Assembly (NCBI RefSeq): GCF_027923225.1
Contig: NZ_BSDI01000057.1
Coordinates: 1-64,000 of the forward strand
Reading direction: 5' to 3'
Source: Phytohabitans aurantiacus
GTDB taxonomy: Bacteria > Actinomycetota > Actinomycetes > Mycobacteriales > Micromonosporaceae
DNA: 64,000 nt
Under the pieces are notes generated by a model that was given only the letters and a program-made list of their open reading frames with translations, did no database searches and was not told the DNA's origin. This document shows positions 41,011-52,000 of this stretch, piece after piece. The translations under genes were made by a program, and so were the position numbers. Within the stretch, counting starts at the first letter, position 1; every line of letters starts with the position of its first letter.

Positions 41011-41982
41011 ATGCGCGCCGACCGGTTGGTCTCGCTGGTCCTGCTGCTGCGCCAGCGCGGCCGGCTGACCGCTGACGCGCTGGCCCGCGAGCTGGAGGTG
41101 TCCACCCGCACCGTGCTGCGCGACATCGAGGCGCTGTCCGCGGCGGGCGTCCCGGTTCACGCCGAGCGCGGTCGGCACGGCGGTTTCGCGTTGTTGCCCG
41201 GTTTCCGCACCGAGCTCACGGGGCTGAATCACGACGAGGCCCTCGCGCTGCTGACCGCCGGATCAGGCCGGGGCGATCAGGTGCTCGGCCTCCGCTCGGC
41301 GCTCGCCTCGGCCATGCGCAAGGTGCTCGACGCGCTGCCGGAAAGCCATCGGGCCGCCGCGAGCGACGCGGCCCAGCGATTTCTCGTCGAGCCGGAGACC
41401 GATCTGCTCTCCCGCCGGCTGGTCACCGAGGAGGTGCCGGTCACGACCATGATCGAGGTCCGGCGCGCGGTGCTCGCCGGACACAAGCTGCGCATCCATT
41501 ACGCGGCCGCGGGCCAGGCACCGCGGTGGCGCACGGTGGACCCCATCGGTCTGGTCACCGTGCGCGACCGGGGCTACCTGCTGGCCACGAGATCGGGCGC
41601 CGACCGCACCTATCGGCTGTCGCGGGTACTGGCCGCCGAGGAACTCCCCGAGCCGGCACAGCGGCCCGACCGCGTCGACCTGGACCGGATCTGGCGGGAA
41701 CGGCGCGCGCAGTTCCTGTCCGAGGGCCACATCACCGTGCTGGTACGGGTGCACCCGGCGCGACGGGAAGACCTGCTGAGCACCGCGGTGGCCGTACGGG
41801 CCGAGGAGCCCGAGGCGGACGGCTGGCTGCGACTGGAGGTGACCTACCAGGATTCCCGCCACGCCGAATGGGCGCTGTGGCAGCTCGCCATGAACGCCGA
41901 AGCCCTGGCCCCGCAATCGTTGCGCACCGCTCTACGCGACCGGGCCGCCGCGTTCGCCGACCGCTACGCCGCCCCGTCCTGA
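41011..41982 (+). CDS. WYL-domain (YafY-like) transcriptional regulator
   Basis: 323 residues. Helix-turn-helix: LVSLVLLLRQRGRLTADALA, RELEVSTRTVLRDIEALSAA and RGRHGGFALLPGFRTELTGL. WYL part: HYAAAGQAPRWRTVDPIGLV, VRDRGYLLATRSGADRTYRL and SRVLAAEELPEPAQRP. A C-terminal WCX domain follows. It probably regulates the divergent RidA gene. The 3' end overlaps the convergent SARP gene by 19 bases. Confidence 0.87.
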   Translation: MRADRLVSLVLLLRQRGRLTADALARELEVSTRTVLRDIEALSAAGVPVHAERGRHGGFALLPGFRTELTGLNHDEALALLTAGSGRGDQVLGLRSALASAMRKVLDALPESHRAAASDAAQRFLVEPETDLLSRRLVTEEVPVTTMIEVRRAVLAGHKLRIHYAAAGQAPRWRTVDPIGLVTVRDRGYLLATRSGADRTYRLSRVLAAEELPEPAQRPDRVDLDRIWRERRAQFLSEGHITVLVRVHPARREDLLSTAVAVRAEEPEADGWLRLEVTYQDSRHAEWALWQLAMNAEALAPQSLRTALRDRAAAFADRYAAPS

Positions 41983-44792
41983 CCGGCGGCGGCCAGCTTC
42001 GACCGGGTGCTGCCGGCCTCCGGGTGGTCGATGTCGTCGAAGATGGCCAGCGCCGCCCCCCAGCTCTGCCTTGCCGCCACCTGGTCGCCCGCCGACGAAT
42101 GGACGTCGCCGAGCCGGGCGAGGTGGGCCGCCTCGTGACGGCGGTCGCCCATCTCCCGGCTCTGGTCCGCCGCCCGCTGGTAGTAGCCGATCGCCTCCGG
42201 ATGGCGCCCGAGCTGGTGGTACGCGTGCCCGAGGCTGTCCCAGACGTCGGCCATCGTGGCCCGTTCCCCGAGTTCCTCCAGGATCGGCAGGGCCCGCTCG
42301 CAGTACGCGATCGCGGTCTCGTGCTCGCCGACGAGGCTGTGCGTCCACCCGACCCCGTTGTACGCGACCGCCAGCACACCGCGGTTGCCCGACCGCTCGG
42401 CGAACTCCAGCGCCTGCCGCGCGTGCCGCAGCGCGTCGTGGTACTCGCCCTGCTGTTCGAAGAACCACATCAGCCCGAGGTGGGTACGCGCGCTGCCGGT
42501 GTTGTCGCCGACGGCGGCGTACAGGTCGAGGGCCGCGACGCTGTGCCCGTGAGCCTGTTCGCGGCGGCCGAGCATCATGTGCGCGTACAGCAGCCGGCGG
42601 TGGATGTCGGCCGCGCCGGGCTGGTCCCCCAGCCGGTGCGCGGCGCGCAGGGCGGCTTCCTGGACGCTGATCTGGTGATGCCAGTGTCCCCGCCACAGCA
42701 AAAACGTCGCCAGCGACCAGCCCAGCTGCTGGATGTGCCGGTCGAAGCGCGGGTCGGTGGTGCCCTGCACGACAGCGAGGAGAACGGCGAGCTCGTCGGT
42801 CAGCCACCGCCGGGCACCGGGGTTGTCGGTGAACGTCGTGACCACGACGCCGGGCGACGCCGGATCCGGGCTGATCGGGTCGCGGGTGGCCGGCAGCCAC
42901 TCGTCGGTCGCGTGGGCGCTAAGCAGGTAGTGGTCGAGCATCCGCCGCTGGGCGGCGAACCGGTCGTCCGCGCTGTCCTCGGCGTGCGCGAGCTCGACGG
43001 CGTACGCCCGGATCAGGTCGTGGAAGGCGTACCGGCCGGGCGCGTTCTCGCTCAGCAGGTGCGCCGCGCACAGCTCGTCCAGCAGGCGGCGGGTCTGCGG
43101 CACGGGACGGCGGGCGAGGCTGGCGGCGGCGGCCAGGCCGATGTCGGGGCCCGGATGCAGCCCGAGCACCCGCAGCAGCCGGGCCGCCTCCGCGCCCAGC
43201 GCGTGGTACGACCAGGAGAAGACCGCCCGCACGTCGGTCGCCGCGTCCGGTCCGGTGAGCGCGTCGAGCCGGTTGCCCGCGTCGGCCAGTTCCGCCGCCA
43301 GCGCCGACAGCGGCAGGGTGGGCCTGGTGGCGGCCCGGGCGGCGATGATGGCAAGCGCGAGCGGGAGCCCGGCGCAGGCGGCGACGATGGTGTCGACGGC
43401 GTCCGGTTCGGCCGCCAGCCGGTCGGGGCCGAGCCGGCTGGCCAGCAGCAGCCGCGCCTGGCCGGCGTCGAGCCCGTCGAGCCACAACGGCCGGGCGCCC
43501 TCCGCGGCGACCAGGCTCGCCAGGTCACTGCGACTGGTGACCAGCACCAGGCTGCCCGGTGCCCCGGGAAGCAGCGGCCGGACCTGCTCGGCGTCGCGCG
43601 CGTTGTCCAGCAACAGCAGCATCCGGGCGTCGGCGAGCCGGCTGCGGTACAGCCCGGCCTGAGCCTCCATTGTGGTCGGAAGCTTCGTGGGTGGTACGCC
43701 GAGAAGTTCGAGCAGCGTACGCAGGGCGGTACCGGACGGCATCGCCTGGCCGCCCGGGTCGAACCCGCGCAGGTTCAGGTAGAGCTGCCCGTCCGGGAAC
43801 CGGCCGCGGACGCGGTGCGCCCAGTGCACGGCCAGCGCCGTCTTCCCGATGCCGCCGGTGCCGCCGATCGTCGCGATGACCGTCGCCGACGGTGGATCCC
43901 CGGCGCCGCCCAGGACGGCGTCGAGCTGCTCGACGGCGTCGTCCCGGCCGGTGAACCCGGCGATGTCGGCAGGCAGCTGGGTCGGTGCGTCGGATGCCGG
44001 TCGGGCCGGCGGGGCGGCCGCGGCCGGCTGCGGCGCGGTCACCGGCGCGGCCACGCCGGGGACCAGGTGCGGGTCCTGGTGCAGGATGCGTTGGTGCAGT
44101 TCGCGCAGTGCGGGTCCGGGTTCGCTGCCGATGTCGTCGATCAGCCGCTGGCGCAGGGTGCGGTAGTGGGCGAGGGCGTCGGCCTGGCGGCCGGCCGCGT
44201 ACAGGGCGACCATGAACTGCCCGGCGAGGCGCTCGTTCAGCGGGTGCTCGTCCAGTGCCGGCGCCAGGTCGGCGAGTACGCTCCGGTGGTCCGCGCCGCG
44301 CAGCAGCACGTCGTTGCGGTCGAGGATGGCGGCCCAGCGTTCGCGTTCGAGTCCGGCGGCGACGCCGTGCAGCCAGTCGCTGTCGAGATCGTCGAACGGC
44401 GTGCCGCGCCAGAGGGCGAGCGCGTCGCGCCACAGTCCGGCCGCGTGGGCGTCGTCGGCGGCGCGGGCGGCGGCGACCAGTTCCCGGAACCGGTGGAGGT
44501 CGACGGCGGTGGGCTCGACGTCGAGCAGGTAGCCGCCACCACGGCGCACAGGCGTCGGGCCTCCGGCCGCTTCGAGCGCGGTACGCAGCCGGGACAGGTA
44601 CGTGTGCAGGGTCTGCCTGGCTCGTTGGGGCGGCCGCTCGCCCCACACCCGGTCGATCAGTTGTTCCGGTTTGACCGCGGTGGCGGGTTCGACCAGCAGA
44701 GTCGCCAGCACCGTGCGCTGGCGGGTCGGTCCCAACTCGACGATTCCGTCGACTCCGTAGGCCACCACCGGACCCAAGACGCAGAACCGCAA
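41964..44792 (-). CDS. AfsR/SARP-type regulator with NB-ARC and TPR domains
   Basis: 942 residues from a TTG behind AAGGGGG. Domains in order: an OmpR-type winged helix (RFCVLGPVVAYGVDGIVELG to about 95), a bacterial transcriptional activation domain (LDSDWLHGVAAGLERERWAA, about 100-255), a Pro/Ala linker, an NB-ARC ATPase (IGGTGGIGKTALAVHWAHRV near 310-330, LLLLDNARDAEQVRPLLPG) and C-terminal TPRs (VAYNGVGWTHSLVGEHETAI, WDSLGHAYHQLGRHPEAIGY). It is a signal-gated transcription activator. It is divergent from the LamG/RHS operon, whose promoter carries SARP-type heptamers. Confidence 0.9.
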   Translation of the reverse strand: MRFCVLGPVVAYGVDGIVELGPTRQRTVLATLLVEPATAVKPEQLIDRVWGERPPQRARQTLHTYLSRLRTALEAAGGPTPVRRGGGYLLDVEPTAVDLHRFRELVAAARAADDAHAAGLWRDALALWRGTPFDDLDSDWLHGVAAGLERERWAAILDRNDVLLRGADHRSVLADLAPALDEHPLNERLAGQFMVALYAAGRQADALAHYRTLRQRLIDDIGSEPGPALRELHQRILHQDPHLVPGVAAPVTAPQPAAAAPPARPASDAPTQLPADIAGFTGRDDAVEQLDAVLGGAGDPPSATVIATIGGTGGIGKTALAVHWAHRVRGRFPDGQLYLNLRGFDPGGQAMPSGTALRTLLELLGVPPTKLPTTMEAQAGLYRSRLADARMLLLLDNARDAEQVRPLLPGAPGSLVLVTSRSDLASLVAAEGARPLWLDGLDAGQARLLLASRLGPDRLAAEPDAVDTIVAACAGLPLALAIIAARAATRPTLPLSALAAELADAGNRLDALTGPDAATDVRAVFSWSYHALGAEAARLLRVLGLHPGPDIGLAAAASLARRPVPQTRRLLDELCAAHLLSENAPGRYAFHDLIRAYAVELAHAEDSADDRFAAQRRMLDHYLLSAHATDEWLPATRDPISPDPASPGVVVTTFTDNPGARRWLTDELAVLLAVVQGTTDPRFDRHIQQLGWSLATFLLWRGHWHHQISVQEAALRAAHRLGDQPGAADIHRRLLYAHMMLGRREQAHGHSVAALDLYAAVGDNTGSARTHLGLMWFFEQQGEYHDALRHARQALEFAERSGNRGVLAVAYNGVGWTHSLVGEHETAIAYCERALPILEELGERATMADVWDSLGHAYHQLGRHPEAIGYYQRAADQSREMGDRRHEAAHLARLGDVHSSAGDQVAARQSWGAALAIFDDIDHPEAGSTRSKLAAAGQDGAA

Positions 44793-44887
44793 GACGCCCC
44801 CTTCTCGCCCCCGTCGGGTGCGGTTGGGTTTACACCGTAGGCGATGGCTACCAGGCGCTCCCGGATCGGGGGGCCGTGACGTGCGCA

Positions 44888-44931
44888 TTCAAGCTTCCTT
44901 CAACTGCCGCGCAACGGCGGCGACCTAGCTT
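44888..44931 (+). promoter_or_regulatory. SARP-type promoter of the LamG/RHS operon
   Basis: Heptamers TTCAAGC (44888), TTCAACT (44899) and a weaker CGCAACG (44910) are spaced 11 bases apart, the one-helical-turn phasing of AfsR/SARP sites. TAGCTT (44926-44931), nine bases after the third, fits a -10 element. This is the geometry described for AfsR-activated promoters, which lack a good -35. Confidence 0.6.
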
Positions 44932-44973
44932 GAGGCGGACCTGACTCCGCCCGCTGGTCGATGAGGTGGCCTC

Positions 44974-47900
44974 TTGCGTACCCGTTCCCGCTCCTGGCAT
45001 GCCGCGACCGCGGCGACGGCGATGCTGCTCGCCGTGCTCGCCACCCATCCGGTGCCGGCGTCGGCGGAGCCCGCCGACGAGCCGGCCCCGACGGTGCCGT
45101 GCCCACAGTTCGAGGGTCCGCCGTCCGCGGACGACGAGTTCACGGCGTACCAGTACGCCTCGGCGTGCCAGGTGGACGTCGAGGTGATGGGCCTGCGCGA
45201 CGTGGACCGGCAGGTGTTCGCCACTCCCACCGGTCTGATGAAGGCGCACGTGGCGGTGGAGCCGTACTGGGTGAAGAACGCCGCGGGTGCCTGGGTGGAC
45301 ATCGACCCGACGTTCGTCGCGCGGGCGGACGGGTCCGCGGCCTCGGCGGCGACGGTGATCGGGATCACCGCGGGCGCCGGAGGTCAGAGCACGTTCGTGA
45401 CCGCGACCGACCCCGGTCGCGGAACGCTGTCGCTGACCTGGCCGCTGGGCGCCTTGCCGGCTCCGGTACTTCGCGGTGCCGTGGCCACCTATCCCGAGGT
45501 GCGGTCCGGGGTCGACCTCGCGGTGCAGGCGGAGGCGGTCGGCTTCTCGTGGGTGCTGGTGCTCAAGACACCCGAGGCGGCCGACGATCCGGTACTCAAG
45601 GACATCGTCGTCGGGATACAGGCCGACGGGCTGTCGGTCGTCAAGGACCCCGAGACCGGCCGCATCGATGTCGTCGACGGCACCGGTGAGGTGGTGTTCG
45701 AGGCCGGTCAGGGCATCATGTGGGACTCGGGGGCGGCGGGCGCGCCGGCTGCCCGCGCCACCACCAGCGCGGCCACCGCGGCCGCGGACCCCAGCCGGGT
45801 CAGAGACGTCGCCGTCGACCTGACCAGGACCGGCATCACGCTCACGCCCGACGCGCGGATGCTCGCCGACGACTCGCTCACCTTCCCGGTCTACATCGAC
45901 CCGCCGTTCACCTCGACCCGCAAGGCGTGGGCCAACGTGTACGCGGGCGCGCCCAGCAAGGGCTGGACCGGAGACACGAACTGGCCGCGGGCGGGCGGCA
46001 TGCGGGTCGGCTACAACACCTGGAGCGACTGCGGTGACGGCTGCGGGCTGTGGCGGTCGGTCATCACGCTGAACGTCGGCAAGCTGAAGGGCAAGTACAT
46101 CGACTCGGCGGCCGTGAAGGTGCTGCAGACCCACACCGGCGGCTGCGGCAGCTACGGGTTGCAGCTGTGGCGGACCAAGCAGGTCTCCAACGGTGTCTCG
46201 TGGAACGGCGTGAGCTGGCTGTACGGCGGTCAGCTGCAGACAAAGGACGTGGCGTCGTCCAACGCCGCCGGCGGCTGTTCGGGTACCACCAACGAGTGGG
46301 CGTCGTTCGACGGCGCGAACGTCAAGAAGCGGGTGCAGTCGGCGGCTGACGAGCGCAACGACACGATCTCGTTTGGCTTCCGCTCGTCCAGTGAGGGCGA
46401 CCGCAACGCGTGGCGGCGGCTCCAGACCAAGTCGGTGCGCCTGGAGGTGACGTACTACATCTACCCGCCGAAGCCCGACCAGCTGGCGATCGACGGCGAC
46501 GACTGCGTCACGAACCCGTCCACCACCCGGTGGGTGACCTCCCGGAAGCCGACGTACTCCCTGCGGGCGAAGTCGTCGGAGTCCGAGTCGGTGTACGTGC
46601 GGATGCGGGTCCGCAAACAGGGCGCGACCACCGACCTCGCCTCGTACCGGACGCCGGCGCCCGTCGGGGCGTACTCACCGGTCAACTGGCCGTCGACCGC
46701 CGCACTGCCCGACGGGGCGTACACCTACTCGGCCCTGTCGGAGGCGAGGCAGTCCTCGGCGGTGAACTCGGGCTGGACCGACCCGTGCTACTTCAAAGTG
46801 GACGCGACCATGCCGCTGCAGCCGACCGTGTCCGCGCCGGAAGGCCCGTACACCGAGGGCCAGAGCGTGACGTTCACGCTCGCGGCGTCGGACCCGGTCG
46901 TGGGCGGCGTCTCCTCGGGGCTGCGCAGGTACGAGTACTCGTGGAACACGCCGACCTTCCGGCAGTGGGCGACGCCTTCCACGCCCACGATCACGCGGGT
47001 GGCCTCGGCCGGACGGCACGTGCTCTACGTGCGGGCCGTCGACGGTGCCGGCAACCGGTCACAGACGCGCGTGCACACCTTCTTCGTCGGCAACGACATC
47101 GTGGCCACGCCGATGGGCATGTGGCGCTTCGAGTCCGAGGCGCTCGACGACTCCGGGCTCGACCACCACCTGACGATGGCCAAGGGCAGCGGGCCGGTGT
47201 ACGGCCCGGACAGCACCGGCCGGGCGGCGTCGGCGCTGGAACTCGACGGCGCCTCCTGCCTGACCGGCAAGGCACCGGTGCGCACCGACGCGGCGCTCAG
47301 CCTGTCGCTGTGGGTGCGGATGGACGCCGAGCCGGAGGCGTACGCGAAGATCCTCACTCAGGGCAACACGGTGCATTCGGCGTACCAGATCCAGTACTCG
47401 GCGGCGGCCAATACGTGGTCCTTCTCGCTGTTGAACACGCCCGGCACCGACGCGGACTGGATGAGCGTGAGCGCGGTCAGCCCGGTCGCACTGGGTCAGT
47501 GGCTGCACATCGCGGCGGTCTACGACCCGGACGGCGACTGGCAGCGGCTGTACCTCAACGGCAGCCTGGCCGCCTCGCAGCAGGTCCGTTTCGTGCCGTG
47601 GAACGGCAGGGACACGTTCAGCGTCGGGTGCCTGCGCGGCAGCGGCGGAGGGACCGGGCACTTCCTGGACGGCGCGATCGACGGGCTCGGCATCTGGCAG
47701 GGCGCCCTGTCGCCCGCGCAGATCCAGCGGTCGATGACCGATCTGCCGGAAGGGGCGGAGCTGGCCCGCTGGGAGTTCCACAACGGTGGCGAGGACACCT
47801 CGCGCTACGACCACACCATCGCCATACCCGGCAACGTCACCGCCGGATACGACCGGTTCAACCGCCCCCGCGGCGCGGTCGAGCTCGGCGGCCAGAGCTG

Positions 47901-49068
47901 CCTGGAGCAGCCGGACGCGACCGTACCGGTCGACAGGTCGTGGTCGGTGTCCACCTGGGTCAAGATCCCGGAGGCCAGCGGTATCCACACCCTGGTGTCG
48001 ACGATGAACGACACCGGCACGGCGGGCTTCGAACTGCAGGCGAAGCCGGCCGCGACCGGCGGCAACCTCCAGTTCTCCGTCCTGACCGTCAACACGAGCG
48101 GTGTCCGCAACGGGTGGGGTTTCGGGAGCGTCGCACCCGGCGGCTGGCACCACGTGGCGGCTTCGATCGACACCGCCGCCGGGGCACGCCGGCTCTATGT
48201 GGACGGTGAGCTGGTGGTGTCCTATGTGTTGAGTACCTACGCCACGGCGCCCGACGCCGGCAACGTTCTCATCGGATGCACGCAGCGGATGTTCGGCGAA
48301 ACGCTCCGGCGCACGGACTACCTGAAGGGCTCCCTGCAGGACGTGCGGCTGTGGCGGGGCCCGCTCGACGCCGAAGACCTCGCGGCGATGATGGGGTATC
48401 CGCCACCGGAGCTGAACGGCCGCTGGCGGCTCGCCGGCGGCGCCGGCACCGACACGTCGGGCAAGTCCCACAACGTGGTCCTGGAAGGACGGACCCAGTC
48501 CACCGACGGCGCCAAGTGTGAGCCGGACAGCGCGATAGAGCTGGCGGGCGCCGGATCCCTGGCGACCGCCGGCCCGGTGGTGGCGACCGACGACTCGTTC
48601 ACCGTCTCCGCCTGGGTGCGCCTCAGCCGCCTCGACACCGACATGACCGTCGTGTCGGCGATCGGCCAGCAGACCACCGGATTCCTGTTGCGCTACAGCG
48701 CGAGCCTGCGCCAGTTCGGGTTCGCCATGATGAACACGGACACCGCCGACGCCTCCTGGCTGACCGCGTACGGCGGCGCGGCGCCCGCCGCCGACACCTG
48801 GTACCACCTGGTCGGCGTGTACGACATCGCCGGCGGGAAGCTGCACTTGTACACCAGCGGCCAGGCGATCGCGTCCCGGGACGGCGGCCCGGCGAGCCCC
48901 TGGAACGCCACCGGCCCGCTCGTGATCGGCGCCTCGGGAGCAGCCGACGGATCGCGGGCGCGGCGGCTGCAGGGCGCCGTCGACGACGTGCTCGTGTGGC
49001 AGGGCGCGCTGCCCGCCGAGGCCATCGCCGACATGTCGGCCGCACCGATCCCCATGTGCGTCGCGTGA
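44974..49068 (+). CDS. Giant secreted LamG-domain protein preceding RHS
   Basis: 1364 residues from a TTG with GAGGTGG upstream. Sec signal AATAATAMLLAVLATHPVPA SA. Then a DNRLRE-type region (about 310-500; TRKAWANVYAGAPSKG, WRSVITLNVGKLKGKYIDSA), an Ig-like segment (about 613-700, SAPEGPYTEGQSVTFTLAAS) and three LamG-like jelly rolls starting near 710, 929 and 1147 (MGMWRFESEALDDSG, LARWEFHNGGEDTSR, NGRWRLAGGAGTDTS). Such proteins sit directly before RHS genes in actinomycetes and probably aid display or attachment of the RHS shell. The stop codon shares one base with the first possible RHS start. Confidence 0.85.
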   Translation: MRTRSRSWHAATAATAMLLAVLATHPVPASAEPADEPAPTVPCPQFEGPPSADDEFTAYQYASACQVDVEVMGLRDVDRQVFATPTGLMKAHVAVEPYWVKNAAGAWVDIDPTFVARADGSAASAATVIGITAGAGGQSTFVTATDPGRGTLSLTWPLGALPAPVLRGAVATYPEVRSGVDLAVQAEAVGFSWVLVLKTPEAADDPVLKDIVVGIQADGLSVVKDPETGRIDVVDGTGEVVFEAGQGIMWDSGAAGAPAARATTSAATAAADPSRVRDVAVDLTRTGITLTPDARMLADDSLTFPVYIDPPFTSTRKAWANVYAGAPSKGWTGDTNWPRAGGMRVGYNTWSDCGDGCGLWRSVITLNVGKLKGKYIDSAAVKVLQTHTGGCGSYGLQLWRTKQVSNGVSWNGVSWLYGGQLQTKDVASSNAAGGCSGTTNEWASFDGANVKKRVQSAADERNDTISFGFRSSSEGDRNAWRRLQTKSVRLEVTYYIYPPKPDQLAIDGDDCVTNPSTTRWVTSRKPTYSLRAKSSESESVYVRMRVRKQGATTDLASYRTPAPVGAYSPVNWPSTAALPDGAYTYSALSEARQSSAVNSGWTDPCYFKVDATMPLQPTVSAPEGPYTEGQSVTFTLAASDPVVGGVSSGLRRYEYSWNTPTFRQWATPSTPTITRVASAGRHVLYVRAVDGAGNRSQTRVHTFFVGNDIVATPMGMWRFESEALDDSGLDHHLTMAKGSGPVYGPDSTGRAASALELDGASCLTGKAPVRTDAALSLSLWVRMDAEPEAYAKILTQGNTVHSAYQIQYSAAANTWSFSLLNTPGTDADWMSVSAVSPVALGQWLHIAAVYDPDGDWQRLYLNGSLAASQQVRFVPWNGRDTFSVGCLRGSGGGTGHFLDGAIDGLGIWQGALSPAQIQRSMTDLPEGAELARWEFHNGGEDTSRYDHTIAIPGNVTAGYDRFNRPRGAVELGGQSCLEQPDATVPVDRSWSVSTWVKIPEASGIHTLVSTMNDTGTAGFELQAKPAATGGNLQFSVLTVNTSGVRNGWGFGSVAPGGWHHVAASIDTAAGARRLYVDGELVVSYVLSTYATAPDAGNVLIGCTQRMFGETLRRTDYLKGSLQDVRLWRGPLDAEDLAAMMGYPPPELNGRWRLAGGAGTDTSGKSHNVVLEGRTQSTDGAKCEPDSAIELAGAGSLATAGPVVATDDSFTVSAWVRLSRLDTDMTVVSAIGQQTTGFLLRYSASLRQFGFAMMNTDTADASWLTAYGGAAPAADTWYHLVGVYDIAGGKLHLYTSGQAIASRDGGPASPWNATGPLVIGASGAADGSRARRLQGAVDDVLVWQGALPAEAIADMSAAPIPMCVA

Positions 49069-49082
49069 TGAGGAGCATGACG

Positions 49083-52000
49083 ATGTCTCGCAGGCTTGTC
49101 GCCGGACCGGTCGCCGCCGTACTGGCCGCGGCCCTGATCGTGACCGGATCCCCGGCCGCCGCCGAAGACGGGTTCTCCCGCGGCCCGCAGCCGTTCGACT
49201 CCACCCCCGTCGAACCGGTGGCCGGCGCCGGTTCGGCGTTCCAGGACGCCGCCGCGAACTGGAACGGCGGCGCGGCCGACGCGGTGGGCGCCTCGGGCAG
49301 CGGCGACTGGACCGCCACCGACCTGTCGCACGCGGGTGCGTGGACACACGGCGGATCGTCCGGCGGGTTCACCTACAGCTACGGCATGCGGACTCCCCCG
49401 GCGGCCGGGCCGGCTCCCGGGCTGAGCCTGGCGTACTCGTCGGCGTCGCACGACGGGCGCACCTCGGGCACCAACAACCAGGCGTCGTGGATCGGCGACG
49501 GCTGGAGCTACTCGCCGAGCTTCATCGAGCGCACGTACGTGTCGTGCGGCGCCGAGTCCGAAGAGGACGGTAACCAGGGCGACGACCCGACCGGTGACTT
49601 CTGCTGGGAGGGCGACTCGCCGTCGCTGACCATCTCGCTCAACGGCTCCAGCGGCTCGCTGGTTCGCGACGACGAGAGCGGCAAGTGGCGGGCCGCCGCC
49701 GACGCCAACATGCGCATCGAGCGGCTGGGCGCCGCGGCCAGCGCCGGTTCGGCGTCCACCGAGCGGTGGCTGGTGACCACGACGGATGGCACCAAGCACT
49801 ACTTCGCCTCGGTGGCGTCGAGCCGGCTGACCGTACCGGTGTTCGGCAACCACTCCGGCGAGGCGTGCTACAAGTCCGGTGACTTCAAGGGTTCGCGGTG
49901 CGACCAGGCGTACCGGTGGCTGCTGGACTCCAGTGTGGACGTACACGGGAACCTGGTCCGCTACACCTACGGCACCACCACCGGCCGGTACGCCGCCGCG
50001 GTCTCGACCGACTCGACCGCCACGTACGTCCGGGAGGCATGGCTGCAGCGGATCGAGTACGGACTGCGCAACGGTTCGACCGCCGGTCCCACCGCCAAGG
50101 TCGAGTTCACGACCGCCGACCGTTGCCTGTCGGACTGCCGGGACTCCAGCGACAAGCCGAAGGAGGACAACTGGCCGGACACCCCGTGGGATCTGCACTG
50201 CGAGTCCAGCACCGACTGCGAGACGTACTCGCCGGTGTTCTTCGCCACCAAGCGGCTGACCGCCGTGGCCACCTACGTCGCCAGCGGGACCGGCTTCCGC
50301 AAGGTGGACTCCTGGGCGCTGACCCACAAGTTCAAGGACTACGGCGACGAGGAACAGATCGTGCTGTGGCTGTCGGCCGTGCGGCACACCGGGCACATCG
50401 GCGGCACCGCGACCGAGCCGCCCGTCGAGTTCGGCGGCAGCTTCTACGAGAACCGCGTCGACCTAGGCGAGGCGTGGCCGGCGATCTGGCGGCCCCGGCT
50501 GACCTCGATCAAGAACGAGACCGGCGGCGTCACCACGATCAACTACTCGGAGCCGGACTGTGGCCGCGGCGATGTGCCCACCGACCACCACGCGAACGCC
50601 CGCCGCTGCTATCCGGTGAAGTACACGCCGGAGGGACTTAATGAGCCGGTGGACGCGTACTTCCACAAGTACGTCGTGCGGTCCGTCGCGGAGGCCGACG
50701 CCTCCGGTGGCGGCGCCGTGGTGTGGCGCTTCTACGACTACTCCACGGCGGGCGGCGGCACGGCGGCGCTGTGGGCCTGGAACGACGCCGAGTTCGTCGA
50801 CGACGAGGACCGGGACTGGAACCAGTGGCGCGGCTACGCCGAGGTCACCACCCGTGTCGGTGACCCGACCGACGCCGGAGCGCAGCAGCGCTCGCGCACC
50901 CGCTACTTCCGCGGCCTCGACGGTGACAAGCAGCCCAGCGGCACCCGATCGGTCACCGTCACCGACTCGGAGGGCAACACCGCCGCCGACCACCGGTCGC
51001 TGGTCGGCATGGTGTGGGAGACCGCCTCCTACGACGGCACCACCATCATCGGCTCCACGACCACCCGGTACTGGCACTCCCGGACCGCCGTGCGCACCTA
51101 CGACGGCGGCAAGGTGGAAGCGTTCCTCACCGCCGCGCAGCGCGTCGACTCGCGTACCCACCTCGCCGGCACGTCGTGGCGGCGCACCCGCACCCAGAGC
51201 ACCTTCGACGGGTACGGGCGGGCGCTGACCGCCGAGGACAGCGGCGACCTGGCGGTGACCGGCGACGAGAAGTGCGAGCGCACCACCTACGCCGACAACA
51301 CGTCCACCTGGCTGCTCGGCTCGGTCGCGACGGTCGAGGCGGTGTCGGTGACCTGCTCGGCGACGCCGAACCGCCCGGCGCAACTGCTCGGTTCGGTGCG
51401 CGCGTACTACGACGGGAACACCTCGCACACCGCCGCTCCGGCGCGGGGCCTGATGACCAGGGCCGAAGCGGTGGACTCCTGGAACAACGGTGCCGTGTAC
51501 GTGCCGATCGGCTCGTCGACGTTCGACGCGCTCGGCCGGGCCGTGACCGCGACCGACGCGCTGGGCGCGACCACCACGACGGCGTACACCCCGGCCGGGG
51601 CCGGACCGGTGACGCAGACGGTGGTGACCAACGCCGCCGGGCACGTCACGACCACCACGCTGGAGCCCGCGTGGGGCTCGACCACGAAGACCGTCGCGCC
51701 CAACACGGGTACGACCACGCTCACCTACGACCCCCTGGGCCGGACGACGGCGGTGTGGACCCCGGGCCGGGATCCGGCGACGGTCGGCGCGACGAAGCTG
51801 TTCAGCTACAAGGTGTCGCAGACCGAGCCCTCGGCGGTCACCACGAAGACGCTGCTGCCCAACGAGGCGTACCTGACCTCGGTCACGCTCTACGACTCGC
51901 TGCTGCGCGAACGCCAGACGCAGGCGCAGACCTACGGCGGGCGGCTGATCTCGCAGACCGTCTACGACTCGTACGGCCGCAAGAAGATCACGTCGGGGCC

